Source: Paragorgia papillata (lineage: Eukaryota > Cnidaria > Anthozoa > Scleralcyonacea > Coralliidae). Taken from it: 64,000 bases of DNA. How positions within the stretch are numbered: the first letter of the stretch is position 1; every line of letters begins with the position of its first letter. Positions 39,955 through 52,628 of this stretch are shown here, one piece after another. Both the position numbers and the translations under genes were made by a program. The stretch is from NCBI GenBank assembly GCA_035771165.1, contig JAWNZC010000003.1:1050001-1114000 (forward strand), written 5' to 3'. The notes beneath the pieces are model-generated. The model made no database searches and was not told the origin of the DNA. It was given only the letters and a program-made list of their open reading frames with translations.

Positions 39955-41425
39955 TTCAGCGCCATTCACTCACGAGTTATTGCAACAACATTTAATAACC
40001 AACACTTCTAGCATACATGGGAAACCACCAAATGCCCACAAGCACAGAAGGTTTGGCTATCAGCTTTTTAAAGATAAACTCGTTGGTCAAGTAAAAGTTA
40101 AAGCCAATGTGAAAAAAGGTGAAGCAAGTTTTTTTCTGGTGAAAAATAGTGTCCATGCATCAATAAAAAAGACAGTGTGACGTCTATGTTCATTTGCACC
40201 AGGAAACAGGAAAGGTTTTACTAGCTAGTTGTTCGTGCAAAGCAGGTCTTGGAGGTTGCTGTAAGCATGTAGCTGCATTATTGTTTCAACTTCTTGACTT
40301 TATTCAACTTGAGGCAACAGAAGTACCAGATGATTTAACTTGTACAACAATACTACAACAGCTGCTACAACAGTGGCATGTCCCAAGCAGAGAAGAGATG
40401 AAAACAGCTGTACTATTTGATAATGTCAAATTTTCCAAAGCTACAGCACAAAAACAAACAAAAAAAACAAATTCTGAATATAGTAATTCTGCTCCCTCTT
40501 ATGCCAGACAAGTGAAAGTTTCGGATATCAATAAATTAAAAGATGGTTTGAACAAGGCTGGTTCAAATAACTGTCAACCCTGGGATTACAATGATTTTCT
40601 GGATGGGTTGCCATCAAAAAAGCAATTAACTGAGGCAGACTTAAAAGCCAGTCAGCTATTTAATGTTGAGATTAGGGAAACGATTTTACAGGAGATTAAA
40701 CCTTGTAACTTCACAGACAGCACAAAGTATGCACCAAGTCCAGCATTTGTACCATTTGTCAAAGAAAAATCATGTGACAAAGGAAGAACTAAATAACATT
40801 GAAATAAACACTACAGGCCAGGCAGAGAGCAGTCTTTGGTTTGAGGAGAGAAGAAAACGTTTGACTGCCTCAAATTTCGGCTCAGTTATAAAGACGGGAG
40901 AAAATATTTACTAAATCAATACTTAGCAGGCAGTTCAAAAAAGGTTCATCAGATAATAACAGTCCTGCACCTCTTGTGTATGGGCGAAAAACAATGAACA
41001 AACTGCTATCTCAAAATATTTAGAAAAAGTAAACAGGGATGGAAAATCCATTAATGCATGTACGCAGTGTGGATTTCTTGTAAATCCAGAAACACCGTGG
41101 CTTGGCGCAAGCCCAGACTCCTATGGGGTGGGAGAAGTAAAATGTCCATTTTCTAAAATGGACATGTCTATTGAAGAGGCATTTTTTTTAACTGTTTGTG
41201 AAGATAAATTTAGAAGGCTGACATTAAAGAAGACCCACAGTCATTACTATCAGCTACAAGGTCTTATGAGCACATGCAAGGTAGAATTGGGCAGATTTTA
41301 TTGTTTACACCAAGAAGGAAGTATTTTGTCAAAGGGTGTACTTTGATAGAGAACTGTGGCTGAAAACAATGCTACCAAAGTCGACTTCATTTTACTTCAC
41401 ATACATTTATCCTGAGTTATTATAA
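39955..41425 (+). pseudogene. SWIM zinc finger plus YqaJ-type nuclease gene, frameshifted
   Basis: Blocks on +: HKHRRFGYQLFKDKLVGQVKV (to about 40,170), then after a shift the SWIM finger SCSCKAGLGGCCKHVAALLF (C-x-C-x6-C-x-H type, about 40,225-40,290), a linker, a second shift near 40,780, SLWFEERRKRLTASNFGSVIK (start of the YqaJ nuclease), and after further stops TPWLGASPDSYGVGEVKCPF (catalytic Asp and Glu-x-Lys, about 41,090-41,150) to YFDRELWLK and YPELL. YqaJ nucleases are the exonuclease half of phage-type recombination systems; in animals these genes are multi-copy and mobile-element associated. At least three frame breaks, so inactive. The PHD end usual in this gene type is absent here. 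Confidence 0.7.
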
Positions 41426-42149
41426 TATTGATCTTCTGTAGTTAATAAATATATTGTATGTACAATGTTACTGCATTTCTGTTCATCTATTAAACGAGGG
41501 GGAAATAAAGTTTGATAGGAACAAATAATCCAGATTTTGTTCAGTTCTGATGACATATTTAATGAAAAAAATAAGTTCTATTTATTCTAAAACATTTTAT
41601 TCTCATGATTGCCCTTCCAATATGCACTCTTACAGCTGCAATTTTTCTTGTTTCATTTTCATCACTAAGTGAAAGTTGACTGACCCCATTCAGGAAGGGA
41701 GGGTGGTATATTCAGCACAACTCCATCAGGCATATCATCTTCAATGTCTCTGTCAGCCATGACATCATCTCCTGGTTCCAGCAAGGCCAGGATACCACAA
41801 TCTTTTGTAACTTGCTTATCACTTGACTGCCCCACGTATAACTCTGATACAAATGTTGGGTAACCTGCTGGAGATATTCCAATCAGCCCCTTTGCAGTGT
41901 TTGTATGTTGAAAATGTTGCTGACTGACTCCTGAATGATGTTGGCATTTCAATATATATTTCAGTGCAATCGATAATGACACGGGGCTTGGGGTAGTTTT
42001 CTTTGACACAGGATGGCATGGTTTGCTGTATGTATTCACGTATTAACCTGTGATATAAAAAACTTAACCAAGTAGTCCATATACGCGAAACTTGAGAATG
42101 TGAAAGATCAGGAGGCGTTTGTGCCTTTGTAAACGAAAGTTTTAAATCT

Positions 42150-44455
42150 GAACGGTTGATTGAATTATCCTACATTGCTGAAAACGGTCTACATAAGTTG
42201 TGGCTGAAAATTCAAGTAAGAAACTTTAGATCCTTTATCATATGTACAGCATATCGACCTCCGGAAACCTCTCTGTCATGCTTCGAAACAGACTTTAGCG
42301 ATACGCTAATTTCAGTCATGACTTTGAATAAACCAGTTTATATCCTAGGTGACTTAAACTGTAATGTCCTCAACACAAGTGAGGGCGAACCGAATGTACT
42401 TTTGGACTTCTGTGCGAGTTTCAATTTATCTCAAATGATTGATAAACCTACACGAATAACTCAGTCTTCTAGATCTTTGATCGATGTTATACTCGCTTCT
42501 AATAAGAATTTTATTAAGAAAACAAAAGTTATTGCAAATTCGATAAGTGATCATGATATGGTCGTCGCAGTCCTGAATTTAAAGAAATCTCGTCCAAAAC
42601 CCGTGTATATTTCTACCAGGTGTTTTAAAAATTATGATGGGGAACGGTTCCTAGAGGACGTTTCAAATGCCCCCTGGTCAATCTTAGAGAATTTTGATGA
42701 TGTAGAGGACAGTTTGAATGTATTCAATCTACTATTTAATCAAATTTTGGATCAACATGCACCCATAAAAAAAGTTAAACTAAGAGTTCGTCCTAACCCG
42801 TTCATTACTGATGAGATTCGTGAACAAATGAAACTAAGAGATCGTTGGCGAAAACAAGCTAGAGCCACTAATGACCCAATTGCTTGGTCGACATATAGAA
42901 ATTTCAAACGTGAGATTAAACGGGAGCTACGAATAGCACAAAAAGTTTTTGTTGACCAGCGGATAAAAGATAACCCTAATAACGCTAGAAGTCTCTGGAA
43001 GACGATACGATCTTGTATACCAAAGAAAACTGTTGGCAATAGAAATTTCAATAAAACAATGGATAAAATTAAGGTAATGGCTGGCGAATGTAATTACACG
43101 CCACAACAATCTTTTGTCCCAAGAAGTTGTCCAGTCTCAGAGCAATTTGCTTTCGAGGCTGTGGAAAGTTGTTTTGTTGAAGATATTATTAATTCAATGG
43201 GGAATAATAAAGCCCCTGGCATAGATAAGATAACTATTGGTGTTATTAAGGATTGTTTACCCGCTATTCTCCCGTGGATTACTAAAATAATTAATGATTC
43301 TTTGGTTGGTGGAGTTTTCAGAAGTTATTTATCCCAGAGATATCAGGCAGTCAGAATAAACTCGGTGTTGTCGGAGAAATTACCAGTGGTAAGTGGTGTT
43401 CCACAGGGTAGCATCCTTGGGCCGCTATTATTCAGTATATACGTGAATGACTTGCCTTCCGTTAGTCAAGATTGTTTATCTGAATGTTACGTGGATGACA
43501 CAAAACTCCTGATGTCCTTTCGCGTAGAAGAATCCGGAATCGTCATGACGAAGATCAATAGCGACCTTCTACGAATACGCAATCGGTGCCTTGATAATTG
43601 TCTTCTGCTAAATCCTAACAAGACGAAACTGATGGTCTTCGGCAGTCGGCAAATGATTAAGGAATTACCGGATTTCAAGCTGTCGTTGTTGGGAAAAGAA
43701 CTTGTACCTGTTGAATTCGCGAAAGACCTAGGAGTTACGTTTGACTCTAATTTGTCTTTTGACAACATATTTTAGCAACTGTCTCAACCTAGGCCAAATA
43801 AGTCGCGCAAAGCATGCTTTTAGTAAAGATTTATTAGTGAAAATTATTAATGCCCTAGTTTTTAGTAAGCTATTTTATTGTTCGTCTGTGTGGTCAAATA
43901 CTTCAAATAGTAACATACGCAAGCTTCAATGCGTACAGAACTTTGCAGCTCGAATTGTAAGCGGTAGACGGAAATTTGATCACATTACCCCTGTATTGAA
44001 GGAGTTGCGCTGGCTTCCTGTTAAAACTCAGCTATATTATCGCGATGCTACGTTAGCGTTTAAATGCATGACGGGTTGTGCACCTTCTTATCTAGCTTCA
44101 CAGTTTATAACTAGAGGTGAAGTGACAGGACGTAAAACACGAAGTTCACAGAAACTAAATATTCCCCTGTTTAAGAGTGCTGCGGGTCAAAAAACATTTT
44201 TTTATAGGGTAGTAACTTTATGGAACGGTATTGAAGAGCGTTTGAAATTATGTGGTACAATTTCTAGTTTTAGATATAATTAACGAAACCAGCTTCTTCA
44301 ATAACAATTCTAGAATATTTGAACAATTTAGTATAATGCATGTTAATAAGTCAGTAGTATAATAGTATAGGTAGTATCTTAATTAATTTTTTTGTAAATT
44401 GTCACTGAAAAGCCCCAATGGGGAGTTGTCAATAAACTTCTATTCTATTCTATTC
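42150..44455 (+). mobile_element. 5'-truncated LINE with 7-bp target duplication
   Basis: Flanked by TAAATCT at 42,143-42,149 and 44,456-44,462. Starts inside the endonuclease domain and ends after a TTCTATTCTATTCTATTCT microsatellite tail. Inserted in a DDE_Tnp_4 gene. Confidence 0.9.
42156..44283 (+). pseudogene. LINE endonuclease/reverse transcriptase with internal deletion
   Basis: 42,156-43,775 covers the end of an APE-type endonuclease (TAYRPPETS, VYILGDLNCNVL, SDHDMVVAVL), the linker (RDRWRKQARATNDP) and RT parts (NKAPGIDKI, PVVSGVPQGSILGPLLFSIY, CYVDDTKLL motif, LLLNPNKTKLMVFG). A shift at about 43,770 leads to 43,741-44,283, the C-terminal domain (FYCSSVWSNTSNSNIRKLQC, PVLKELRWLPVKTQL). 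Between IINDSLVGGVF and RSYLSQRYQAVRIN (about 43,318) the RT fingers and the first catalytic Asp region are missing, an in-frame deletion of roughly 100 codons judged from family order. CR1/L2-like group likely. Confidence 0.85.
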
Positions 44456-44803
44456 TAAATCTATTGGCAATGTCAACTTCTAACAGCCCACATCTCACAT
44501 GAACCAGGACCATAAATAGTTCCTGTTCTGGCGATAGTGATCTTGTTCACCCATGCTTGCTTTGTGCTTCTGAAGAACGTTTGGTATTATTTGAACCAAC
44601 ACACATAAAAGAATTACAAGCAGGTTGCAAATAATCGAAAAAGCCTTGAAAGTAGCATAATTCTGAAAACTGGTGTAGAACTTAAAGTTTGCATCGCTTG
44701 CTATTACATGTTCTAGTCGAAGTACACACTGTTTGTAATTGCTGGATAAATCATTATATTTCTCTTCAAAAACACTGTATTTTGTTGTCAACTCACTGTA
44801 CAA

Positions 44804-45840
44804 TGACTACTGATTGTCTCCCAGAACTAGCAGAACTCTCAGGCTCATCTTGTGGAGAAACACTGGTATTTTTTGAATTGGCATAACTTAAATGCTCTGT
44901 GCTGTTTTTTGTACATGGTGTAAAAGCAGTTGACAATGCACCATAGAACTTCTTTTCACCAGGAAAGTGCAATGAGCAAACTTAATTAATTCATCCATGT
45001 TCCTCTCAAACTTGACTTTACTGGAAATTTATAAAAGGCAAATTGGAGGGTTTCACGCTATTACTATGGCATAATGGTACACAACATGTTGTACCTTCTC
45101 TCTTTTCCCACTCTGCTTTCTCCATTTTTTCATAAAATAGTGATGAAAAACCACCAACAATTTACTCCAAACTGTAGTAGCTGTTCTATCAGTTTTGTCA
45201 GTTTGAGACTGATTGGAATAAAACATGTAAAGGTCTATTGTATGGACGAATAGAGACTTTAGTTTCCTGTTTGAGAGCTGTGGGAAACGAAAGTGTGTCT
45301 TTGTTATTATTAGTTTTTTCTGCAGCTTGTCATTTTGCTCTATATTAAAATTACTGAAATTAATGCACATGCTTTATAACGAACAAGCAGCAGTTGTACC
45401 GTCAGATTATGACCCGTTTTAGACGACACATAACTGGCATTTACAACTGCTTGAGTTAAATTCGTCTGAATTGAATGGGACGTCTGAAACATCCGTTGTC
45501 ACAAAATTTGTCACCGCGTGCCCGCGCCATTTTTCTCCGATTTGTCTCAAATTTGGTGTACAAATTTGGTAAAACCAAAGACCAACTTAACTAACTTTGG
45601 AACATTGTATTTTTATTTATTTCATAATACGATAGTGTCCTTCACATACTTGCTTAACTACATTTTGTGCAAATTTCGTGAAATGGCAATTACTGGGCAT
45701 TACATGCTGCAACAATTTGTTTGCCTGACACAAGTTGCATTAAAAAATTGCATTTAATACGTGTAGCAGGTTAACAACACTTTGCATACTCGATGTTTTT
45801 GTTGTTTTGCCAATTAATTAAAAACGAAGTAGTTCCAACA
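44804..45840. other. no clear gene
   Basis: Repeat-derived DNA. A minus-strand open stretch at 45,053-45,370 (KTHFRFPQLSNRKLKSLFVH) has coding-like composition but no recognised domain. Confidence 0.4.
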
Positions 45841-45843
45841 AAA

Positions 45844-46278
45844 TTACCTTTTTCGTTGCATTGCTGAGCCAAGTATGACAGTGTTTATCTTCTCAACCAA
45901 TGAAAGCTCTCTAGATCTTTGATGCATACGAATTCCAAAAGCACTACAGATTGGGGGGATTTGTCGACTATAATTTTTTAATTTTTTTGATATGGCAATA
46001 GTGACGAGAAAGTTCAGAATATCGGGTGCTCTCTCTTTTAACTCTTGCAGGATATTAATCCATTTAATTGATTTGCGATCCTTCTGGCTTTTCCTGGTTA
46101 CGCGTAATACTGATGGAGTTCCCCTGGTTTTAGCACACAACTTCTGACATTGTTCATCAATGTTTTTCGAAACAAGTGTTTTGATACATCTTTGAATCTG
46201 AGGAATTTTAAACATTGCTTCTGCAATAAAAAGTGGCGATCCTTCCAACACTTTTGAATACAAGGCTTGTTTTTCCAT
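45844..46278 (-). pseudogene. DUF6589-like protein fragment
   Basis: 144 residues on -. The stretch LKERAPDILNFLVTIAISKK, QIPPICSAFGIRMHQRSREL and SLVEKINTVILGSAMQRKR matches the pattern of the N-terminal region of invertebrate DUF6589-type proteins (PDI-FLV, PPIC-A, LS-V-K-NTVILG). It stops at the end of this region, and no continuation follows on -. The family is multi-copy in cnidarians and of unknown function. The call rests on remembered family pattern, not a search. Confidence 0.45.
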
Positions 46279-46470
46279 GTTACTAAGAATATCACAATTA
46301 TAAATTGATGCCTATTGCAATAAATAAAGAAATACATAATTATACATTTGAGTCCAGAGTAATCGATGGCTTTGGTGCCTCACGGTGATTTTATAACGAA
46401 GATTGTTAACTGCATGTTTCTTGGCTGTACTCAGGTACATTAATGCCTGGGTCCAGTCTCCCTCGCGGTG

Positions 46471-47651
46471 TTAAATCAGAAAAAATAAACGAAAAGTTTT
46501 CTTCGTATTTAGGCACATTAGATTAGTGTTGACCCAGTTTAGCACTTGTCTGATGCCAATGTTCAATTTGAGGTTTAGATCTATTGTTGTTTGACTTGAA
46601 GCAAGCAATGTAGAGTCGTCCGCAAATATAAAAGGAGTTGTTGTATTTTGTTGGAGCTCAAGAGGAAGATCATTAATATAAATGATGAATAAAAGCGGTC
46701 CTAAGATAGATCCTTGAGGAACACCATAATATATAGGCAGTGAATCTGAAAGAGAGGTTTTAAATTTGACTCTTTGAGAATGGTTTGATAGGTATGATTT
46801 AAACCACTTTACTCTATCCGTGTTAAAATGATATAATTCAAAAAATTTTAACAGAATGTTGTGATCAATTATGTCGAACGCTTTTGAAAAGTCAAAAAGC
46901 GTTAATCCATTTATTTCACGATTATCAATTGACGATGAAATCATGTCATGTAAAGATGTTAATAACGTTTCACATGAGTGATTCATTCTGAAGCCATGTT
47001 GATATTTAGTTAATAGTCCATGGCATTGCAGGAAATTGAACGAGTTATTATAGACATGTCTTTCCAATATTTTAGAAACAATAGAAAGCATGGAGAGAGG
47101 TCTATGATTAGATCTTTCAGATGTCACTTCCTCTTTTAGTTAGGCATCACCCTGGCTTCTTTCCATTGCTTTGGGAATTCACTGTTAGTAATGCTGATGT
47201 TGCATAGCTTAGTTATTGATTTGTATATTGCCGGAGTTGCCATTCTTAGGGAAAATGCATCAATACTGTCAAGGCCAGTGGCCTTATTGACACTGAGATT
47301 AATTAAAAGTTCACGTGTATTTTCTTCAGTTATACAAGGTATGCTGAAACTGATATTGTTATGTATTTTTTATTCAATATATATTTGCAGTTTCGTATAG
47401 TCTATCTGGAGGTTGGAGGGTATTTTGTCCCTTGTTTCTTTGATAACATCGATGAAGTAGTTGTTAAAAATGTTGCTAATTGCATGGTGATCAGTGTATT
47501 TTACATCATTAATAATTAGAAATTCTGTTGTCGTATCTTTATGTATTGATGCAGTTTCCCTAAAGATTTTCCAAAGCAACTTGGGTTTTGTGATATTTTC
47601 GTTTAGTAGTTTAGTGTAATAAGTCTCTTTTGATTCAGGAATTTTTTTCAC
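46471..47651 (-). pseudogene. LINE reverse transcriptase, 3'-truncated
   Basis: 47,651-47,370 is the linker before RT (LLNENITKPKLLWKIFRETA), then SISFSIPCITEENTRELL in another frame and 47,127-46,471: SERSNHRPLSMLSIVSKILE, NGLTLFDFSKAFDIIDHNIL (motif A with catalytic Asp), VPQGSILGPLLFIIYINDL, and a FADDSTLLAS motif (FADD). The frame ends before the thumb and C-terminal domain. Frame breaks near 47,140-47,340 make it a relic. Confidence 0.85.
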
Positions 47652-47922
47652 AAGTTTGTTTCTATAGCATCTATATAAAACCCAATCATCCTTAAGATTT
47701 GTTTGCTTACTACCATTTGCAAGCGACCGTTAGGCGAGCGATTTTTTTCGCGTTTGTTTACGTTTGAAAGTTGCACGTTTCACCGGAAAACGTTCATCAT
47801 CAAACAGTAAACCAATTAACTAGCGCCGTGATTTTGATAGGTTTTGACAGGTCCCTCCTCCACGTATTCACGTTTTTCAACAAGCGTGGGAAGGTTTTAT
47901 CGCGTTCTAGCACTTTGGAAAA

Positions 47923-49265
47923 ATGAGGGTTCAAGTTAAAATAATATACGGTTCTAACTACGAACGATGCAAAACGACAATAGTAAGTCAGCAGGAATTC
48001 ACTCGCATGAATGTAAATGAATTATGCACACTGGTCTCTACAGAAGTTGGCGGTTTCTTTCAAAAGGATAAGAAACTACGAACCAGTATCGGGATGATGA
48101 AGGGACATACGTAACAGAGAACGACGAAATACATGCGAGGGACACTGTTAGATCAAGTGTTGCAATTCCCCGAGAAGAAGATTTGGTACGAGTGTGTCTC
48201 AGAGTGGAGAACGATTTTACGCCGACAGGTCATGAACCCCCTCCCAAAAAGCGCGCATTTACTGGTTTAGAGTCGAAGCCGTTAGAGTCGAAGAGAAAGT
48301 TGGAGTTTAGAAAGCAACTGACAACACCCGATCCAGATCTGTTCGAAATTTTAGATGAAGGAATGCCTTCAACTAGCTCAACCTTAAGATCTGTAGAGCC
48401 GAAGGATGAAACAACTAGTCAAGCTTTCCAAACTCCAATTCAAAGGTACTTTAAAAAGGCAGAATTAGAGTTGGAAACCAAAAAGGCAAGGCTTAGAGAA
48501 ATCCAACGCAAAGAAGAAGAAACGCAAGATAAATTATCTCGAGTAAGAACGTGCAATGGAAATGAAGGCAATATGTGTCGCAACTGCCACTTACGTCTTG
48601 GACATACACTTACCGTAAGTACAAGAACGAACCGTATGTCCGTGTACAGTTGTGGCGAGGAAAAATTTCATCCCGGCGAAACAAAAACAAAACAATTGCG
48701 ATCAACTATTAACAAACTAAAAAATGAAATAGTGAATATCGAACGAAGTATTTGTCAAAAACAAGTTGAAGATGGTCACAAAAATTGGCCACTTCTCCGT
48801 AGGCATGTTTATTTGATTGAAAGTTATTACAAAAAAATTTTTGGGGGCAAAATACCTCCAAAGCACAAACTTTCAGATATTTTAAGTTATGCAGTAGAAA
48901 AGAGAGAAATCGATTCTACGACTACAACGTCCCTAAAACAAGTTAAGTTAAGGGGAAATCGTGCGAAAGAAGTCATTCAATCTTGTGGAATTAACTTTCC
49001 AGTCCATACATCATCTAGTCATTATAGTGGCAGTGATATTACTAGTAAATCTTCCGTTTATCGATGCGCTCCAGAGAACGAAGAAGAAGAAAGCGAGCAA
49101 CTTCAAATGGTTCTGAAACAAAGTATGTTTGAAGTGCCGGCAACTCCAATGGCAGTGGTGCAACCTCGAGCATCTGTAGTCTACCAGCCAGTTTTTCTAC
49201 ATACTTATCATCATCAGGATTATACGTCTGTTTATACGTCTGTTCAGTTATACAAGGTATGCTGA
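47923..49265 (+). pseudogene. accessory ORF of the Tc1/mariner element, unrecognised
   Basis: 47,923-48,114 encodes MRVQVKIIYGSNYERCKTTI with VNELCTLVSTEVGGFF, a ubiquitin-like or beta-grasp-looking start; a shift near 48,095 leads to 48,183-49,265 (360 residues). The second part has a PPPKKRAF basic patch, a Lys/Glu coiled coil (YFKKAELELETKKARLREIQ), a Cys/His cluster (CNGNEGNMCRNCHLRLGH, then SCGEEKFHPGE), another coiled coil (LRSTINKLKNEIVNIERSIC) and NWPLLRRHVYLIESYYKKIF. No known domain recognised. It probably binds DNA or the transposase. Its last 20 or so bases match part of the flanking LINE (see findings). Confidence 0.55.
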
Positions 49266-49279
49266 AACTGATATTCAGT

Positions 49280-51045
49280 GAGACAGAACAAGACTTTTTC
49301 AGTTTTGTATAAAGCGTTGTTTTTGTTAATTTTTGTTTGTTATTTTACAGCAGTTTTACATGAGACGCAACCACCTGATTCCAAATTAAGCTTCCATGAT
49401 ATTCCTTTACTTTGTTACTAGGTTACTAGTATGTTGCATGTGTATGTGTTCACATTAACTAACTTGTATAATTCTTGTATTAAAAATGGAAAATGGCCGC
49501 ACAATTGGAAAAAAAGGGAGTGGAATCCTGCTTTTAAAAACGAAGATCCTCAAAATAAGGAAAATTACAGGCCAATAACTGTCTTACCGGCAGTTGACAA
49601 AGTTTTCGAACAGTTACTCGGTAAACAGCTTACAAAACAAACTGATCACTTTTTAAAACATTGCATTACTGCTTATCGTAAATCCCATAGCTGTGAGACC
49701 ACTCTTATTGGCCTAATTGAAAAATGGAAATTAGAAAAGGACAAGCATTGTAATGTTGCCATATTATCAACTGATATGAGCAAAGCGTTCGATTCGCTCC
49801 ACCCTACACTAATGCTTAGTAAGTTGAGAGCTTATGGCTGCGATGAAAATGCTTTAGATCTACTACGCTCCTACTTGAGTAACTGTTCTAATAGAGTGAA
49901 AATGGGATCGACTAGAAGTACATGGAGATTGGTCAGTAGGGGATGTCCCCAAGGGTCAGCCCTTGGGCCCCTGCTTTGGAATATATTTCAAAATGATTTG
50001 ACTTATGAAATTCAATCACACCTTTCTATGTATGCGGATGACCACCAATTATACAAAACAGATGAGGATCTACAAGTAATGGAAGAAAATCTTGTGGTGA
50101 ATGTGGACAAAGCTTCTCAGTGGTATACAAACAACTTGCTCAAAGAGAACTTTAGTAAATATAAAACAATGACTATGCATAAAAACCGTGGGTCGAGAGA
50201 TGATATCTGTTTCAGAATTCAAGGAAATAAAGTTAAATCTGTGGAAAGCCTCAAGCTTTTAGGTATCACTATAGATTGTAGAATGAATTTCAGCGAACAT
50301 ATTAACGATATATGTAAGAAAGCAAGTCAGAGGATTGGAGTTCTTATGAGACTCAAAAATCTAATCCCTACGAATGCTAAGCTACAATTATACAAAGCCG
50401 CTATTTTACCATACTTAACGTATTGCCAACTTACCTGGCATTTTTGTAAAGCTAGCGATACCAGAAGGCTCGAAAGAATACAGGAAAGAGGACTGAGCAG
50501 TTTTTAGGGATAAACAATCTATGTATCAGGATCTGCTACATAGAGCTAAATTACCCACGCTACTTAATAGACGACTACAGGACATTGCTATTCTCATGTT
50601 TAAAGTGAAGTATAAACTCTGCCCTCAGGGTATTTGTGAACTTTTTAATTTAAATAACTCATCCTATAATTTAAGGTCGGCAGATTTCACTATACCTCGA
50701 TTTAACACCATCACGTATGGTAAACATTCAATTAGTTATCTTGGACCAAAATTGTGGAACAAATTAAGTTCGGAAGCTAGAAATCTGCCATCACTAAATC
50801 AATTTAAGACGTATATTCGTAAATTTAATCTTCAGTCATTACTTGATGAAAACAGTTGTAAAGGCTGCACCCTTTGCAGTTCATAAATATATATATAGTC
50901 ACTAATTAGTATTATTTATTTATATCACTTTTATATAAGGATTTTATTAGATATTTTGTAATTAGATAGGTGTCCCCAATTAGTAGAGGAAATTTTCCTC
51001 GGCTATATGTAATCTGACACGTAAATAAAGTTATTATTATTTTCG
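49280..51045 (+). mobile_element. LINE nested in the Tc1/mariner element
   Basis: RT-coding LINE ending in an ATAAAGTTATTATTATT tail at about 51,027-51,045. The 5' border is not exact; it lies after the accessory ORF stop at 49,265 and before 49,431. Confidence 0.7.
49431..50886 (+). pseudogene. LINE reverse transcriptase, 5'-truncated, one frameshift
   Basis: 49,431-50,507 starts just before RT motif 1 (WPHNWKKREWNPAFKNED, NKENYRPITVLPAVDKVFEQ), includes AILSTDMSKAFDSLHPTLML (catalytic Asp), SRGCPQGSALGPLLWNIFQN and LSMYADDHQLYKT (YADD). A shift at about 50,505 leads to 50,521-50,886, the C-terminal domain (HRAKLPTLLNRRLQDIAILM...GPKLWNKLSSEARNLPSLNQ, then GCTLCSS). The endonuclease and ORF1 are absent, as in 5'-truncated LINE insertions. 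The RT core looks intact, so the copy is relatively young. Confidence 0.88.
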
Positions 51046-51583
51046 CGTCCCACCTTACTGCTATTTTATTTCAGATCTTAAGAAACTATTATAAATAGTT
51101 CCGGTATTCTATTCAAGCCAAAAACTGAAGATCAGTAGTGCAATGTGAACTTTAAATATGGTCGCGAATCATGTAAAACTGGTAAATATATATGATGCGT
51201 TATTGATATTTATTTAACTCAGACTGTTGCTTTTATGTTTATATTAATAGAGCTTACAGTATAATATGACATGCGCATGTAAAGGAATGATGTATTTCCA
51301 AGTGAAAGGCTTTGTATTAGTTTTAAAAACTTTTATTCATACAGACGATATAATATCCGTTTAATACATATATTAAAATTAGTAATATATAGCTAGATTA
51401 GCTACAGCTTTCTTGCAGAAATCATCCTGGCTTCTTTTTATTTTACTTATCAAAAAAACAACTATCAAAAGAGAAGAATCAACAGTCCAATTTACAATAA
51501 CGTAACAGCTTGCCCAAAAGACCGCAGCGTACATAGTTCTACTTTATGAGCATTGAACTATTTATAACTTATCTTACCTAGTA

Positions 51584-52628
51584 TTAAGGAAACATATACG
51601 ACGTTGCTTGGTAATACCCTGTCATATGAGTTGGAGAGATTGTTTCTACGGCTTCCATGACAGCTAGTTTAAGGTTGTCGTGTACTTCATTTACAAGTTC
51701 ACCATTAAGTTTTGCTTTTACTTTAGCAAAGCACATTTCGACGGGATTAAGGTCAGGAGAGTACGTGGGAGTAAAAATTAGCTCAATGCCCATTTCCTCA
51801 AAGTAGTCTTCTAAAATATCTCCTCCGTCGTAGTGGTGAACAGCTAGGTTGTCCATGACAACAATACCCCCAACTTCGAGCGATGGGCGCCCTGACTGGA
51901 TATTAGTGGCTTCTGATGCTTCAAAGAAAAAATTCAAAAATTTAACGGTATTCATGGCACCATCAACAATATTGAAGTACTCTACTCCATTGAGGGAAGC
52001 GAGTAAGTTGAGAGTCACATTCGGGGATTCCATTTTTCGTACTACCTCGACACAGCGCTGTCCTACAGGTGCATGTCCGTATCTTCGAGTACCGATGTCT
52101 GGAGTTTAACCCCAGATTCATCAAAGAATTTGATTTTTCGGGGATCTTTCGAGGACAGATAATTTATAAATAGCTGCGTGTACAACATATTTTCTCCATT
52201 GAAGCGTTCCAATGCAACATGAGTTATACGCTTTCGAGAATAGCGCTGTCCCGACAATAGTTTATTTTTGAAACGTGTCCAAAATCTTCCAGAATAGAAT
52301 AAATTTCTCGAAGTGATATAGAACCCTTTGCAGTCTTTAATGTTTCGATAAACTCAAGATCTCCATCAGTTAGTATGCTACAGAAATCTCCACCTCTTTG
52401 GAGAGGATTTTCCACCATAGTACTGCAGAATCGTCGCCATATTCTTGTAACAGTGTTCGCGGTTACTTTTACTTCGTTAGCAATAGTTTCCAAAGCTACA
52501 GGTATTACTCCTTAAATTCTGTCTCCTCCAGCAGCAAGGCATCTGTCAATGATTAATCGCCGGATATCATTGTCAAGCGCTTTTCCCGGTATATACGCTC
52601 TTCCTTGCTTGTTTACGCGATACATTTG
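51584..52628 (-). pseudogene. Tc1/mariner-type DDE transposase, broken
   Basis: On -: about 52,628-52,493 MYRVNKQGRAYIPGKALDND and DRCLAAGGDRI followed by an in-frame TAA, then 52,493-52,224 (TIANEVKVTANTVTRIWRRF, an HTH), a shift, 52,257-52,063 (DPRKIKFFDESGVKL, catalytic Asp 1) and, after another shift, 52,033-51,584 (GGIVVMDNLAVHH with Asp 2; TPTYSPDLNPVEMCFAKVKA with the YSPDLNPVE block and Glu). HTH plus DDE with YSPDLNP is diagnostic of the IS630/Tc1/mariner group. One nonsense and two shifts indicate an inactive copy. Confidence 0.85.

Larger units (their letters stand above)
41665..44803 (-). pseudogene. DDE_Tnp_4 transposase gene split by a LINE
   Basis: N-terminal part at 44,803-44,463 (coiled-coil YSELTTKYSVFEEKYNDLSS, FKFYTSFQNYATFKAFSIIC, then LVHVRCGLLEVDIANRF in a shifted frame) and C-terminal part at 42,142-41,665 (DLSHSQVSRIWTTWLSF, IIDCTEIYIEMP with the first Asp, STYKHCKGADW, ISPAGYPTFVSELYVGQSSD, GDDVMADRDIEDDMPDG with the second Asp). 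The two parts lie either side of a LINE bounded by a TAAATCT duplication, so the gene was once continuous. Frame changes also occur within the C-terminal part (two overlapping frames at 41,819-42,039). Confidence 0.8.

Noticed and set aside
49431..50886. Reverse transcriptase as part of a domesticated or bacterial-type RT system
   Set aside because: Motif order and C-terminal domain are those of ordinary non-LTR retrotransposons, and a microsatellite tail follows.
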